Positions 1 to 8,838 of a stretch of 64,000 nucleotides of DNA are shown piece by piece. Made by a program: the position numbers and the translations under genes. The notes under the pieces are model-generated. The model saw only the letters and a program-made list of their open reading frames with translations. It did no database searches and was not told where the DNA came from. Each line of letters starts with the position of its first letter. The first letter of the stretch is position 1. Source of the DNA: Streptomyces sp. HD (GTDB taxonomy: Bacteria > Actinomycetota > Actinomycetes > Streptomycetales > Streptomycetaceae); NCBI RefSeq assembly GCF_028369295.1, contig NZ_JAQMYP010000005.1, positions 248,001 to 312,000 on the forward strand, read 5' to 3'.

Positions 1-425
1 CTCTCGACGAGGCGGTCAAGAAGGCCGTCGCCTCGGGCGTCACCTTCGCGGTCGCCGCCGGCAACGAGTCGGCGGACGCGGGCCAGAACTCACCGGCCCG
101 GGTTCCCGAGGCCATCACGGTCGCGTCCAGCACCAAGGACGACGCCCAGTCGGACTTCTCCAACTTCGGCTCGATCGTGGACATCTACGCGCCGGGCTCG
201 GACATCACCTCCGACTGGAACGACAGCGACCAGGGGACCAAGACGATATCCGGCACCTCCATGGCCACCCCCCATGTCACGGGAGCCGCCGCCGTCTACC
301 TGGCCGGTCACCCCGACGCCACCCCCGCTCAGGTCGCCACCGCGCTCACCGGCGCGGCAACCGGTGACAAGATCACCAACCCGAGCAGCGGAACGCCCAA
401 CAAGCTGCTGAAGGTGACCGAATAG
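1..425 (+). CDS. Subtilisin-like (S8) serine protease, C-terminal part
   Basis: Partial gene cut by the left edge; reading frame begins at base 3 and stops at 425. The visible 140 or so residues hold two hallmarks of peptidase family S8: the oxyanion-hole Asn region (VAAGNES) near the start, and the catalytic serine motif GTSMATPHV. Only a short tail follows (ending NKLLKVTE), so this is a protease without a large C-terminal extension. Streptomyces members of the family are normally secreted after removal of an inhibitor-I9 propeptide, but that part lies outside the window. It is followed by a strong hairpin at 446-486. The family call is secure; substrate is unknown. Confidence 0.93.
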   Translation, partial: LDEAVKKAVASGVTFAVAAGNESADAGQNSPARVPEAITVASSTKDDAQSDFSNFGSIVDIYAPGSDITSDWNDSDQGTKTISGTSMATPHVTGAAAVYLAGHPDATPAQVATALTGAATGDKITNPSSGTPNKLLKVTE

Positions 426-445
426 ATCCACGCAGGACACTGAGG

Positions 446-486
446 CCCGGCGGTGCCGCCAGCGCGTGCGCAGCGGCACCGCCGGG
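446..486 (+). terminator. Strong hairpin after the S8 protease
   Basis: Perfect 14-bp inverted repeat: CCCGGCGGTGCCGC at 446-459 and GCGGCACCGCCGGG at 473-486, with a 13-nt loop. It starts 20 bases after the protease stop codon. There is no U-tract, as is common for Streptomyces terminators. It separates the protease from the convergent gene ending at 621 and could serve both. Confidence 0.75.
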
Positions 487-620
487 TCGCGTCGTGGTCG
501 GGACCCGGTCATGGTCTGAGATCTCGTTGACCGGGGGAGCCCGCACAGTGGTCGGTGTCGGCGGTTCACCGCGGTCCGGCGGTGGCCGGGCCGCGGTGAG
601 GGCCGGCCGACGGCCGGGGA

Positions 621-1496
621 TCAGGATCCGGTGAGGGAGATGGCCAGGTCCGTGATGTTCAGCGGGAACTGGCCGATGGAGGTGGCCTGGCCGGTGAAGA
701 CGTTGATGCTGTACAGCGAAGGGGTGCCGGCGCCGTACGGGACAAGGGAGGCGAAGGCAGCGTTGTCGACCGTCTTCCCGCCTGACAGGGTGCTGTAGAT
801 GTCCATGCCGGCGTTGATACCGGCGTCGATGCCGAGGCTGCCGGTCGGGGAGAGTGTGCCGTTGTTCGCCGGGGACTGCAGGACGACCTGGTCGGTGGTC
901 GTGTTGATGTCGACCAGCGTGGTCGCTGTGGCCGCGTTGAGGTCGTTGTTCGTGTAGGCGGCGGCCGAGACACCCTTGGTCGTGCCCTCGATCGGCGGGG
1001 TGGTGAGGTTCAGGTCCTGGATTGTGCTGTGGTCGTTGAGGTTGTGCCGCAGGTTCTGGCCGTTGTCACTGATCACACGCAGGCGGTCGGCCGCCGGGTT
1101 GAAGTCGACGCCGAAGTTCGCGCCGCTCAGCGCGTACTGGAGCTGGGACACCTTGGTGACCACGACGTCCGTGGTGGTAGGCGGAGTCTTGATGGTGTAG
1201 ATGCCGCCCTTGTTGCCGACGCCGTACATCAGGCCGTCCTGCACCCGGAAGTCGATCCCGATCAGACCTGTGTCGCCGCTGAGGCCGGTGACGACCCTGA
1301 CCCAGTCGAGGACCTGCGGCCGGTCGGTGGTGAACGTGGCCATCAGGGTGCCGTCGCCGCTGATCCCGAAGGCGCGCAGGCTGGGCGTGGCGGCAGGGGC
1401 GGCCGAGCCGGTGCCGGGCGTGCCGAGCATGAGCGTCGTCGACGTGACCACGACCGCGACCGCTGCCATGATTCTCTTTCTCGTGCCTGCTTCCAC
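621..1496 (-). CDS. Secreted DUF4394 domain protein
   Basis: 291-aa protein starting at GTG 1496, chosen because GGGAGG lies 8-9 nt upstream and the start gives a clean signal peptide: RKR followed by a hydrophobic stretch (AAVAVVVTSTTLML) and an SAAPAA cleavage region. The mature part (LRAFGISGDGTLMATFTTDRP onward) matches the DUF4394 pattern: repeated short beta-strand segments with GIDFRVQDGLMYGVG, NFGVDFNPAADRLRVISDNGQN and SLGIDAGINAGMDIYS, probably a propeller-like extracellular fold. An in-frame ATG at 1469 is an alternative start. No enzymatic motif is visible. It is divergent from the PucR-type regulator, so that regulator may control it; this is inference from position only. Confidence 0.85.
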   Translation of the reverse strand: MEAGTRKRIMAAVAVVVTSTTLMLGTPGTGSAAPAATPSLRAFGISGDGTLMATFTTDRPQVLDWVRVVTGLSGDTGLIGIDFRVQDGLMYGVGNKGGIYTIKTPPTTTDVVVTKVSQLQYALSGANFGVDFNPAADRLRVISDNGQNLRHNLNDHSTIQDLNLTTPPIEGTTKGVSAAAYTNNDLNAATATTLVDINTTTDQVVLQSPANNGTLSPTGSLGIDAGINAGMDIYSTLSGGKTVDNAAFASLVPYGAGTPSLYSINVFTGQATSIGQFPLNITDLAISLTGS

Positions 1497-1759
1497 CGTG
1501 GTTTCCCTCCCGTTTGGGCGAACGCCATTCCAGGCGCGCGCCGGAGTGATTTCGGAGGTGCTTCCTCCTGAGGGTGTGTGGGCGGTTCTCATTAAGGCCG
1601 CTTCACAGTTCCTCCACAAGGAGAAGGGTTGACGAGAACGCCCCGATGCGGGAATTTTGCGCACTGTGACAAAAGCCTTGTCGGCGTACTTGCCGCCGTT
1701 TTGTGCGGAGTGATGAACGTCGTCCGGATCTCCTCTGTCGGCCATTCGTCCCGAATGGC

Positions 1760-3016
1760 ATGCTCGCGCCCATGGGGAGCCTCTTCGCCGAGCTGGCCCG
1801 GCAGGCGTCGACCAACGCCCGCCGTGAGGTCGAGACATACACACGTGAAGTCCCGGAGTTGGGGTTCCTGGCCAAGGACCCCCGGGCACGGGCCGAGACG
1901 CTGGAACACTCGATGTGGTTGCGGCGTCGTACCGTCGAACTGTCGCCGGGCGACAGCGAGTTGAGTGGAGACGATCTCGGCTGCATCGCGTCGATGGGGG
2001 AGCTGAGGGCAGGTGCCGGGATCTCGCTCGACGCGCGGCAGCAGGTGCTGCGAGTGCACACCGCGCTCATGCTGCGTGAGATCAACGAGGCCACCGAGGC
2101 CCAGCGCGGCGGCGGTGTCGAGGAACTCATGCGCATGATGACCTGGTTCGCCCTGCAGGGCGAACGCGGCATCGGTGCCTACCGCCAGGGATTCGTGCGC
2201 GTACTGCGCCGCCGAATTCCGTATTCCGAGCAGGTCGCCCTGCTGGCCCGGTCATTGCTGAACGGAGATCCGATTTCGTCGGAACTCGCCGCGGCCGTCG
2301 ACATGGAACTGCCGGATCATTACGCGGTGACGGTGTTCCGGTTTCCGGACCGGCCCGCCGTCGATCGCTTCCTGGAGAACGAGATCGAGGCGCTGGTGAA
2401 GAGCCACCGGGCGCCGGTCATGTGGGGACCGGAGGGCAGCGACGGAAGCGGCGAGCTGATCGCCTTGCTTCCCCTGTTCTCCGGCGCCGCGGCAGCCGAG
2501 AACGTACCGCCCCACGCCTTTCCCGAGCTCTTACCCGACCTCACCCCCGACCACCTGCCGGATCTCGTACAGGACTTCGCCCGCGCCCTCGGCCGCCCCT
2601 GCGCTGTCGCCACGGCCACCGCACCGCTGCCGGAGCTGGCCGACGCTCTGCACCGCGCCCGGCGGATCAGTCAGGCCGCCCCGCTGCGCCGGGCGTCCGC
2701 ACGGCTGCGGCCGCACACTCTGGCGGATGTGTTCGTCGAACTCGCCGTAGCGGACGTGTCGTTCGTCGACGACTGGCTCCGCACGGTGGCCCGTCTTCTG
2801 GAGACCGGCCCCGACCTCCTCGCGACCCTCGACGCCTACTACTGCCACGACATGCACCGCGGTGCCACGGCGGCCGCGCTCAACGTCCACACCCGCACCC
2901 TGGACTACCGCTTGCGCCGGGTCCGCGAGCTCACGGGTATCAACCCTGGCTCGACACGTGGCGTGCGCACGCTCAGTGCCGTCGTCACCCGGCGCCTGTC
3001 TGGAGTGTGGCGCTGA
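1760..3016 (+). CDS. PucR-type transcriptional regulator with a TTA codon
   Basis: About 418 aa from ATG 1760; an in-frame ATG at 1703 would add 19 residues of unconvincing sequence, and neither start has a good ribosome binding site. The C-terminus is the PucR-family helix-turn-helix: ATLDAYYCHDMHRGATAAAL then NVHTRTLDYRLRRVRELTG. The central part is helical with a GGDEF-like core, the layout of CdaR/PucR activators. Codon 258 (bases 2531-2533, within FPELLPDL) is TTA, the rare leucine codon read by the bldA tRNA, so translation is probably tied to development. Divergent from the secreted DUF4394 gene. Confidence 0.85.
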   Translation: MLAPMGSLFAELARQASTNARREVETYTREVPELGFLAKDPRARAETLEHSMWLRRRTVELSPGDSELSGDDLGCIASMGELRAGAGISLDARQQVLRVHTALMLREINEATEAQRGGGVEELMRMMTWFALQGERGIGAYRQGFVRVLRRRIPYSEQVALLARSLLNGDPISSELAAAVDMELPDHYAVTVFRFPDRPAVDRFLENEIEALVKSHRAPVMWGPEGSDGSGELIALLPLFSGAAAAENVPPHAFPELLPDLTPDHLPDLVQDFARALGRPCAVATATAPLPELADALHRARRISQAAPLRRASARLRPHTLADVFVELAVADVSFVDDWLRTVARLLETGPDLLATLDAYYCHDMHRGATAAALNVHTRTLDYRLRRVRELTGINPGSTRGVRTLSAVVTRRLSGVWR

Positions 3017-3137
3017 ACGCCTCCGGCGCGCCGGACTGGGCCGCCGTTCCCTCCGCCGACGAGATCGAACTCGGCGAAGTTCGCGGGCTGCAGAGCAGGC
3101 AGACGCCCCCTGTCGCCGGAATGCCCGGCGCGCTTCG

Positions 3138-3410
3138 TCAGGACACCGGGACCCGGGTCGCGACGGCCTGGGGCAGTGGGTCGCCGTGGACGTCCCATCG
3201 GGGTGGTTGCACGGAGGTGAGCGCGTGGACGACTCGGCGCCGGGGTGGCAGGAGCTTGCAGAGGGAGGCCCCCGCCATGACGAGGGTTGTCGCCGCGACC
3301 ACGGTGGCCAGAGCCTGAAATCCGGAGCCCGGCCGTGCGAGGCCCTTCACCGAGAGCGCTGACGCCCCGCCGACGCCCAGCACTCCGGCGGGCGGCAATC
3401 CTCCGTACAC
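3138..3410 (-). CDS. Small membrane protein (hypothetical)
   Basis: 90-aa reading frame with a GTG start ([15 protein letters not shown]). A hydrophobic stretch (FQALATVVAATTLVMAGASL) is followed by a positively charged KLLPPRRR, giving one clear transmembrane helix. This MYGG...(hydrophobic)...LLPRR layout is common in tiny Streptomyces membrane proteins. It lies 57 bases downstream of the glycosyltransferase on the same strand, which suggests co-transcription. The ribosome binding site (GAGGGGG about 11 nt upstream) is not ideal. The C-terminal third looks less protein-like and may be non-conserved. Function unknown. Confidence 0.5.
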   Translation of the reverse strand: MYGGLPPAGVLGVGGASALSVKGLARPGSGFQALATVVAATTLVMAGASLCKLLPPRRRVVHALTSVQPPRWDVHGDPLPQAVATRVPVS

Positions 3411-3467
3411 GCGATCTCTGCCCCCTCGGTAACGGTGCCGAACGATGATCGGTGAGCCGCGATGGGC

Positions 3468-4580
3468 TCAGGTGGCGCGCCAGTGCTCTTCCCCGCGGCG
3501 GGCCATGTCCCACAGGGAACGGACATAGACGGCGTGCTGGAACATGTCGTAGGCCAACTCGACGGCGAGCGTGCCGGCCAGCAGCTGGGACTTCCATCCG
3601 GCACCGCGCGCGGTGACCACCTTCTCCGCGACGAAGACGAGGCCGACAGCGATCCAGAACGGGGTGAACTCCGGCCTCCCCCGGGCCAGCATCCATCCGG
3701 TGAAGACGAGGTAGAGGGCGAGGAAGAGAACGGACAGGCCCATGAAGGTCTGCCGGAGGATGTACGGGGCGGTGACCTTCGTCCAGCCGTAGTCGCGCAG
3801 GTTTTCCAGAGCGCCGCGCTGCCAGCGCAGACGCTGGTGCCACAGCTTGGGCAGGCTGGTCATGACCTCCGTGACGACGCCGCACCCGGGCGGGGAGACG
3901 GTGCGGTAACCCAACGTCCTTACGGCCTTGGTGATTTCGTCGTCCTCGGTGAGGGAGGCCAAGGAGTAGTACGAGCTACCGCCGCCGATGAGTCCGTCGA
4001 GGCGGGCTCGTCTCACTTCGCGCAGGGTCGCGACACGAAAGAGGGTCGCGGTGCCGGTGAGCACGTCGGCTCTGAACCCCCGCCGGGCGATTTCGCGGGC
4101 ATAGCGGTGGAACTCGATGCGCTGGAGCGCTCCGAGCAGGCCGCCGCCCGTTTCACCGTAGAAGATGCCGCCGACGGCTCCGACGGTGTTGTCCATGGCG
4201 GCGACGGCACTGGTGACGAACGACGGCTGGAGCATGGTGTCGGCGTCCTGGACGAGGACCATGTCGACGTCGTCGAGGTCGGCCATGAGCCCACCGAGAA
4301 CCTGGTTGAGGGCGCCGGCCTTCCTGTGCCGGTTGTCCCGCGACTCGATGACGGTGGCCCCGTTGGCACGCGCGATCTCCGCGGTCCGGTCGGTGCATTT
4401 GTCGGCGACGACCACGATCCGGTGCGGCGGATGTTCCTGGCGGTACAGCGCCGCGATGGCGGCGGCGATGCGTCGGGCCTCGTTGTGGGCGGGGATCAGC
4501 GCGAGGATGTGGGGGGCCGTGGCCGTCCCGTCGTGGCGGACGCGGGGGACCGGGTGTCGCCCGAGGCGGGGCCATCGCAT
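3468..4580 (-). CDS. Membrane-bound family 2 glycosyltransferase
   Basis: 370 aa from ATG 4580, chosen because AGGAG sits 7 nt upstream; longer upstream frames lack a site. The GT-A fold catalytic domain shows LALIPAHNEARRI (nucleotide-sugar binding), VLVQDADTM (the DxD metal motif), a TEDDE acid/base motif and QRLRWQRG, the QxxRW signature of processive beta-glycosyltransferases such as cellulose, chitin and poly-N-acetylglucosamine synthases. The C-terminal third carries two or more transmembrane segments (TFMGLSVLFLALYLVFTGWM and PFWIAVGLVFVAEKVV). It is a membrane polysaccharide synthase by family; product unknown. No partner cellulase or PilZ gene is adjacent; a small membrane protein follows. 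Confidence 0.9.
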   Translation of the reverse strand: MRWPRLGRHPVPRVRHDGTATAPHILALIPAHNEARRIAAAIAALYRQEHPPHRIVVVADKCTDRTAEIARANGATVIESRDNRHRKAGALNQVLGGLMADLDDVDMVLVQDADTMLQPSFVTSAVAAMDNTVGAVGGIFYGETGGGLLGALQRIEFHRYAREIARRGFRADVLTGTATLFRVATLREVRRARLDGLIGGGSSYYSLASLTEDDEITKAVRTLGYRTVSPPGCGVVTEVMTSLPKLWHQRLRWQRGALENLRDYGWTKVTAPYILRQTFMGLSVLFLALYLVFTGWMLARGRPEFTPFWIAVGLVFVAEKVVTARGAGWKSQLLAGTLAVELAYDMFQHAVYVRSLWDMARRGEEHWRAT

Positions 4581-4663
4581 GCGGGTGCTCCTGGAGCGGT
4601 GTGGTCTGGGTACGAGGAAGGAAAGGGGTGCCGCGCCGGGCATGCGGCACCCCGGCGCCGAGG

Positions 4664-6016
4664 TCAGCCCCTGGGGCGGATCTCGATGGTCTCCTGTGCG
4701 GTGGCGAAGACCGGTTCGCCCAACTGGATGCCGACTTGCGCTCGTCCGGCCGGGGCCGTCGCCTCGACCTCCATCGCCGGGTAGACCGAGACCCAGGCGT
4801 CCCTGCCGGGCCCGCTCGGCACCACGTCCAGCGGCAGCGCCGGGCAGGTGAGCGTGCGGTGGTCGGCCGACAGCACACCCACGGCGACGGCCTCGTGGTT
4901 CTCATCCTCCCAGCGGGTGAACGCCACGCGGTCCTCGGTGAACCGCAGCCCCTCGGGGGCGGTGAATACCGCCTTGACCGTGCCGATGGTGCGCCGGCCG
5001 GTGTTGCGGATGACGAAGGCCGGATAGATCCAGCGGTCCTGGCCCGCGGCCGCCGCCAGCGTCTGGGTCTTGATGGTGGCCCGCAGTCCGGTGTCGATGC
5101 TGCGTGGTGCCTTGTACCGGTAGTAGACACTGCCGAGTTGGAAGGCATCCTCCGGCTTGGCCTCTTCCCAGCGCAGACTGCTGTGAGAGCCGTCAGGGTT
5201 GACCGACTGCGGCCAGACCAGGAAGCGGTAGTAGCCCGGTTTGTCGCCCAGTTGCCGCAGGTCGATCGCGGGCAGTGCGACCTTGCGGCCCGTGCCGCTG
5301 TCCTTGTGTCCTTCGGCCTTCTGCAGCTGGGGAGTCGGGGTGTAGTGCGAGGGCGTGCCGTCCTCGTGCACGAGCTGGTAGTAGACGTGGTCGCTGTTGC
5401 TGCTCGGCACGCCCTGCTCGCCCTGGCGCAGGTTCACCAGGTCGATGATGAACTTGTCCCCGGGGATACGGCCGTTGTCCGTGACATGGCCGAAGCCGGC
5501 CTGGCTGTTGGGCGCACCGCCCCAGTTGTTGTCGTAGGGCAGCCGGACGAAGGGCCGGCCGACCATCTCCGGGTCGCTCTTCTGCCAGGCGCCGGCGAGT
5601 ACCTCGATCTCCGGGTTCGCCGTGCGGACGTCCCCGTTGTCGAGGGTGACGTCGACGCGGATCCGGTACCTGCGGCTGTACGCGGGGCGGGGGGCGGCGT
5701 CGACGTTGAGGTCACCGCGCAGGGTGAAGGTGATCAGGTCGGCGTCGTCGAGGAAGGTGAGGTCGATGACCTCGTACTCCTGGTCGATGCCGCCCCGGCC
5801 GCGCTTGACCTCGGTCGCGGCGAGGTCCGCCTGCCCGTTGCCCGTGTACGAGTACTTGACCTCCTTGATCTTCACCCCCATCGGGACGCGGATACGGCCG
5901 TCGTAGCGGAACTCGCTGTCCCAGACGGCGAACCGGTTGGCGTGGCCCAGGGTGCGGATGCCCGTGCCTTCGGGGTCGAGCTGCGTGGATTCCTGGGGTG
6001 TTGCAGGAGTGCTCAT
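4664..6016 (-). CDS. Uncharacterised protein sharing a C-terminal domain with the NHL protein
   Basis: 450 aa from ATG 6016 (MSTPATPQES), preceded by GGAG about 10 nt upstream. There is no signal peptide or membrane segment. The N-terminal two thirds are rich in beta-strand, with no family I recognise. The last 115 residues or so (from DRWIYPAFVIRNTGRRTIGT, through APEGLRFTEDR and YPAMEVEA, to the end) align closely with the end of the next upstream gene, which has GQRWVYPAVLQITNTSRRAIGT, APEGMRFTEDR and YPEMEVDS. The shared segment looks like an Ig-like or beta-sandwich module. The two genes are 83 bases apart on one strand and probably co-transcribed. Confidence 0.8.
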   Translation of the reverse strand: MSTPATPQESTQLDPEGTGIRTLGHANRFAVWDSEFRYDGRIRVPMGVKIKEVKYSYTGNGQADLAATEVKRGRGGIDQEYEVIDLTFLDDADLITFTLRGDLNVDAAPRPAYSRRYRIRVDVTLDNGDVRTANPEIEVLAGAWQKSDPEMVGRPFVRLPYDNNWGGAPNSQAGFGHVTDNGRIPGDKFIIDLVNLRQGEQGVPSSNSDHVYYQLVHEDGTPSHYTPTPQLQKAEGHKDSGTGRKVALPAIDLRQLGDKPGYYRFLVWPQSVNPDGSHSSLRWEEAKPEDAFQLGSVYYRYKAPRSIDTGLRATIKTQTLAAAAGQDRWIYPAFVIRNTGRRTIGTVKAVFTAPEGLRFTEDRVAFTRWEDENHEAVAVGVLSADHRTLTCPALPLDVVPSGPGRDAWVSVYPAMEVEATAPAGRAQVGIQLGEPVFATAQETIEIRPRG

Positions 6017-6099
6017 GCGTGCTGTCTCCGCTTCCTGCCGGGGTGGGCTGGCGAGGGAAGCGCGGGGGCCACCCTCAAGGGACGACCCCTGCGCCCTTG

Positions 6100-8403
6100 C
6101 TACGGCGTCTCGATGACGATGGAGGCCTGGCCCGCCGCGAAGACCGGATTGCCGACCTGAAGGCCCACACGGACCGTGCCGGGAGCCGCGAAGGAGTCGA
6201 CCTCCATCTCGGGGTAGAGCAGGACCCGCTTGCCGGGGTCGATGTCCAGGCGAGCCTGGCGGCAGGTGAGCCGGCGTCCGTCGGCCGACCGCTCGGCCGC
6301 GTTGACGACTTCCTGGCCGGTGTCCTCGTGCCACAGCACCAGCCGGTCCTCCGTGAACCGCATGCCTTCCGGAGCGGTCAGCACGATCTGCTCGGTGCCG
6401 ATGGCGCGTCGGCTGGTGTTCGTGATCTGCAGGACCGCCGGGTACACCCACCGCTGTCCGGGCCGTACGCGCGCCTGCTCCTGCTTCGTCTGCGTCACCC
6501 GGGCGGTGAGGTCCGATTCGGCGCCGCCGATCCGGCCGGAGATCTGCACCGGCGCGAGGCGTCCGATGCTCGCCGAGCCGTTGTCGTAACGGCCGGGCAG
6601 GGCGTCGGTCCGGGCCTGGACCGGAATCGTGCAGATGAGCGAACCGGTGTCGCTGGTGGTGGTGTTGAGGTGCGGGTTCGCCCTGACTACGAGGGTCCGC
6701 CCGGAGTCCTCGATGCTGTGGTCGAGGTTGCCGGCGATGACGCCGTGGATGGTCTCGTAGTACGCGTACGTGGGCTGACCGCTGAAGGTGAAGCCCTCCG
6801 GCGCGGTGAAGCGCTGGACGATGACCCCCGGGTTGACCGGTTGGCCGGTGCCGGAGGTGTACTTCATGGTGAGGACGGTCCGTTGCCCGGGTGCGGCGGT
6901 GGGGATCGTGTCCTGGATGACGGTGAGCGCGGTCTCGTCACCGATCGGTGCGGGAACGACGATCGTCACGGGCAGACGCTCGACGTTGTCCTTGAGGTTG
7001 ATCTCGCCGCTGTACTGGATCTCCAGCGTGGAGTTGTAGGTGCCCGGAGGCGTGGTGTCGGGGGCGCTGACGCGGAAGACGCCGTCCAGGGAGCCCTGGT
7101 TGGGCACTAGCTGCTGACCGGTGAAGGTGCGGCTGAGCCGCCGGTCGCTGGTGCCCGGCCCGCCCACCAGGCCGTCGGCGAGACTCAGCACAACAGTGAC
7201 GAACCGCCCGTCGACCGTGTTGGGCCCCCGGTTCTTGATCCGGACGCCGAGGTCGAACGCCTGGCCACGCTGTACCGCGAGCGGAGAGACGATCTCGCCG
7301 TACAGATCCGCGGCGGGCGGTAGCGGCGGCGTCATGTCGGCGACGGCCGTCACACCGCGGACCCTGTGGTTGTTGTAATCGCCGATGTACAGGTTTCCCG
7401 CGGCGTCCAGCGTCACCCCGGTCGGGCTGTAGAGCCGGGTGGAGACGGCCGGGCCGCCGTCGTCGACGTAGCCAGCGATCCCGTTGCCCGCGACGGTGGT
7501 GATGATGCCGTTGGTGGACACCCTGCGCAATCGGTGGTTGCCGCTGTCGGCGATGTACAGGTTCCCCGCGGCGTCCAGTGCCACGTCGTGAGGATGGTGG
7601 ATGCGTGTGGCGACGGCCGGTCCGCCGTCCGAGACGTAGCCGGCGGTGCCGTTGCCTGCGACGGTGGTGATGATGCCGTTGCGGGACACCTTGCGGACCC
7701 GATGGTTGACGCAATCGGCGATGTACAGGTTCCCCTCGGGATCCACGGCCACCCCGGACGGGTGCTGAAGCCGGGTGGCGATGGCGGGGCCGCCGTCGGA
7801 GACGTAGCCGGCGGTGCCGTTGCCTGCGACGGTGGTGATGATGCCGTTGCGGGACACCTTGCGGACCCGGTGGTTGCTCCACTCGCTGAAGTACAGGTTT
7901 CCCTCACGGTCCACTGCGATGCCGTGGGGATGGTTGAGCCGGGTGGCGATGGCAGGGCCGCCGTCGGAGACGTATCCCGCTTCGCCGTTGCCGGCGACGG
8001 TGGTGATGATGCCGGCGGGGGTCACCTTTCGGATCCGGTGGTTGACGCCGTCGGCGATGTAGACGTTTCCGGCGTCGTCGACGGCCACGTCGATGGGTTC
8101 GTTGAGCCTGGTCGCGACGGCGGGCCCGCCGTCGGAGACGTAGCCGCCGTCGCCGGTGCCGGCGACGGTGGTGATGATGCCGTCGGGGGTCACCTTGCGG
8201 ATCCGGTGGTTGTAGCGGTCGGCGATGTATAAGTTGCCCTGCCTGTCGACGGCGAGGCCCATGGGAAGGTAGAGCCTGGTCAGTGGCGCGGGGCCGCCGT
8301 CGGAGAGATATCCGGTGGCACCGGTGCCCGCGACCGTGGCGATGGCGCCGTCGGGCAGGCCGATGGGCTGTGGTCCGGTTCCGGTGCTCGATTCGCCTGC
8401 CAT
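6100..8403 (-). CDS. NHL-repeat beta-propeller protein with CARDB-like and unique C-terminal modules
   Basis: 767 aa from ATG 8403, with AGGAGAAG just upstream. Residues 20-355 or so contain six near-identical repeats of about 56 aa, each with the pattern ITTVAGNGTAGYVSDGGPA, then AVD..GNLYIAD..NHR(I/V)RKV: NHL repeats expected to close into a six-bladed propeller. Next comes a DUF11/CARDB-like segment (SPLAVQRGQAFDLGVRIKNRGPNTVDGRF) and further Ig-like sequence, then the module shared with the downstream gene. No signal peptide is visible, unusual for such a protein, so the export route is unclear. NHL propellers normally bind proteins, carbohydrates or nucleic acids; no enzyme motif is seen. 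Confidence 0.88.
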   Translation of the reverse strand: MAGESSTGTGPQPIGLPDGAIATVAGTGATGYLSDGGPAPLTRLYLPMGLAVDRQGNLYIADRYNHRIRKVTPDGIITTVAGTGDGGYVSDGGPAVATRLNEPIDVAVDDAGNVYIADGVNHRIRKVTPAGIITTVAGNGEAGYVSDGGPAIATRLNHPHGIAVDREGNLYFSEWSNHRVRKVSRNGIITTVAGNGTAGYVSDGGPAIATRLQHPSGVAVDPEGNLYIADCVNHRVRKVSRNGIITTVAGNGTAGYVSDGGPAVATRIHHPHDVALDAAGNLYIADSGNHRLRRVSTNGIITTVAGNGIAGYVDDGGPAVSTRLYSPTGVTLDAAGNLYIGDYNNHRVRGVTAVADMTPPLPPAADLYGEIVSPLAVQRGQAFDLGVRIKNRGPNTVDGRFVTVVLSLADGLVGGPGTSDRRLSRTFTGQQLVPNQGSLDGVFRVSAPDTTPPGTYNSTLEIQYSGEINLKDNVERLPVTIVVPAPIGDETALTVIQDTIPTAAPGQRTVLTMKYTSGTGQPVNPGVIVQRFTAPEGFTFSGQPTYAYYETIHGVIAGNLDHSIEDSGRTLVVRANPHLNTTTSDTGSLICTIPVQARTDALPGRYDNGSASIGRLAPVQISGRIGGAESDLTARVTQTKQEQARVRPGQRWVYPAVLQITNTSRRAIGTEQIVLTAPEGMRFTEDRLVLWHEDTGQEVVNAAERSADGRRLTCRQARLDIDPGKRVLLYPEMEVDSFAAPGTVRVGLQVGNPVFAAGQASIVIETP

Positions 8404-8838
8404 CAGTGCTTCTCCTGTCTGCGGGCACGGCACATCGGGCGCGAGCATGCCGCGCCGATGAGGATGGTTGCGGTGATCTGGAGCAAGCCGGAGCCTATGC
8501 GCTGCACTCCGGTGCCCTTCCATGCTTTTTCCGGACAAGACGTCCGAGGCGGGAATGGAGCCCTTGCGTCGCCGACGGGATGGTGGCCGTGCTTCGCGCC
8601 CACCGGGGATTGCCGCGTCTCGCGGCCCGCATGCTCTGAAGGCGGCCCGCCCTCCACGGCCGTGCAGGAACTCTGCCGGGTGGGAAGCCGGCACACGACG
8701 CGGTGCTCGGAGAACCGGACCGGGGCGGGCGCCGGATTCGGTAGTCCTCTACGTGGTTTCCCCGATGTCCTGCGGCGACCCGGGGCCCGAAGATACGGGC
8801 GAACGGGCCACCCCGGGCCGGAGCGAAGGGACCACGCG
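8404..8838. other. Divergent intergenic region, no gene supported
   Basis: 435 bases between the NHL gene (minus) and the membrane protein at 8839 (plus). Open frames run through on both strands but none has protein-like composition or a ribosome binding site. It carries the conserved box at 8750-8769 described separately, and presumably the promoters of both genes. Confidence 0.6.
8750..8769 (+). promoter_or_regulatory. Conserved upstream box, copy A
   Basis: TACGTGGTTTCCCCGATGTC, ending 69 bases before the TTG start at 8839. It matches copy B (10077-10096, minus strand) at 19 of 20 positions and copy C (15770-15789) at 16 of 20. Identical placement relative to gene starts argues for an operator or alternative-sigma promoter rather than chance. 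Confidence 0.55.
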
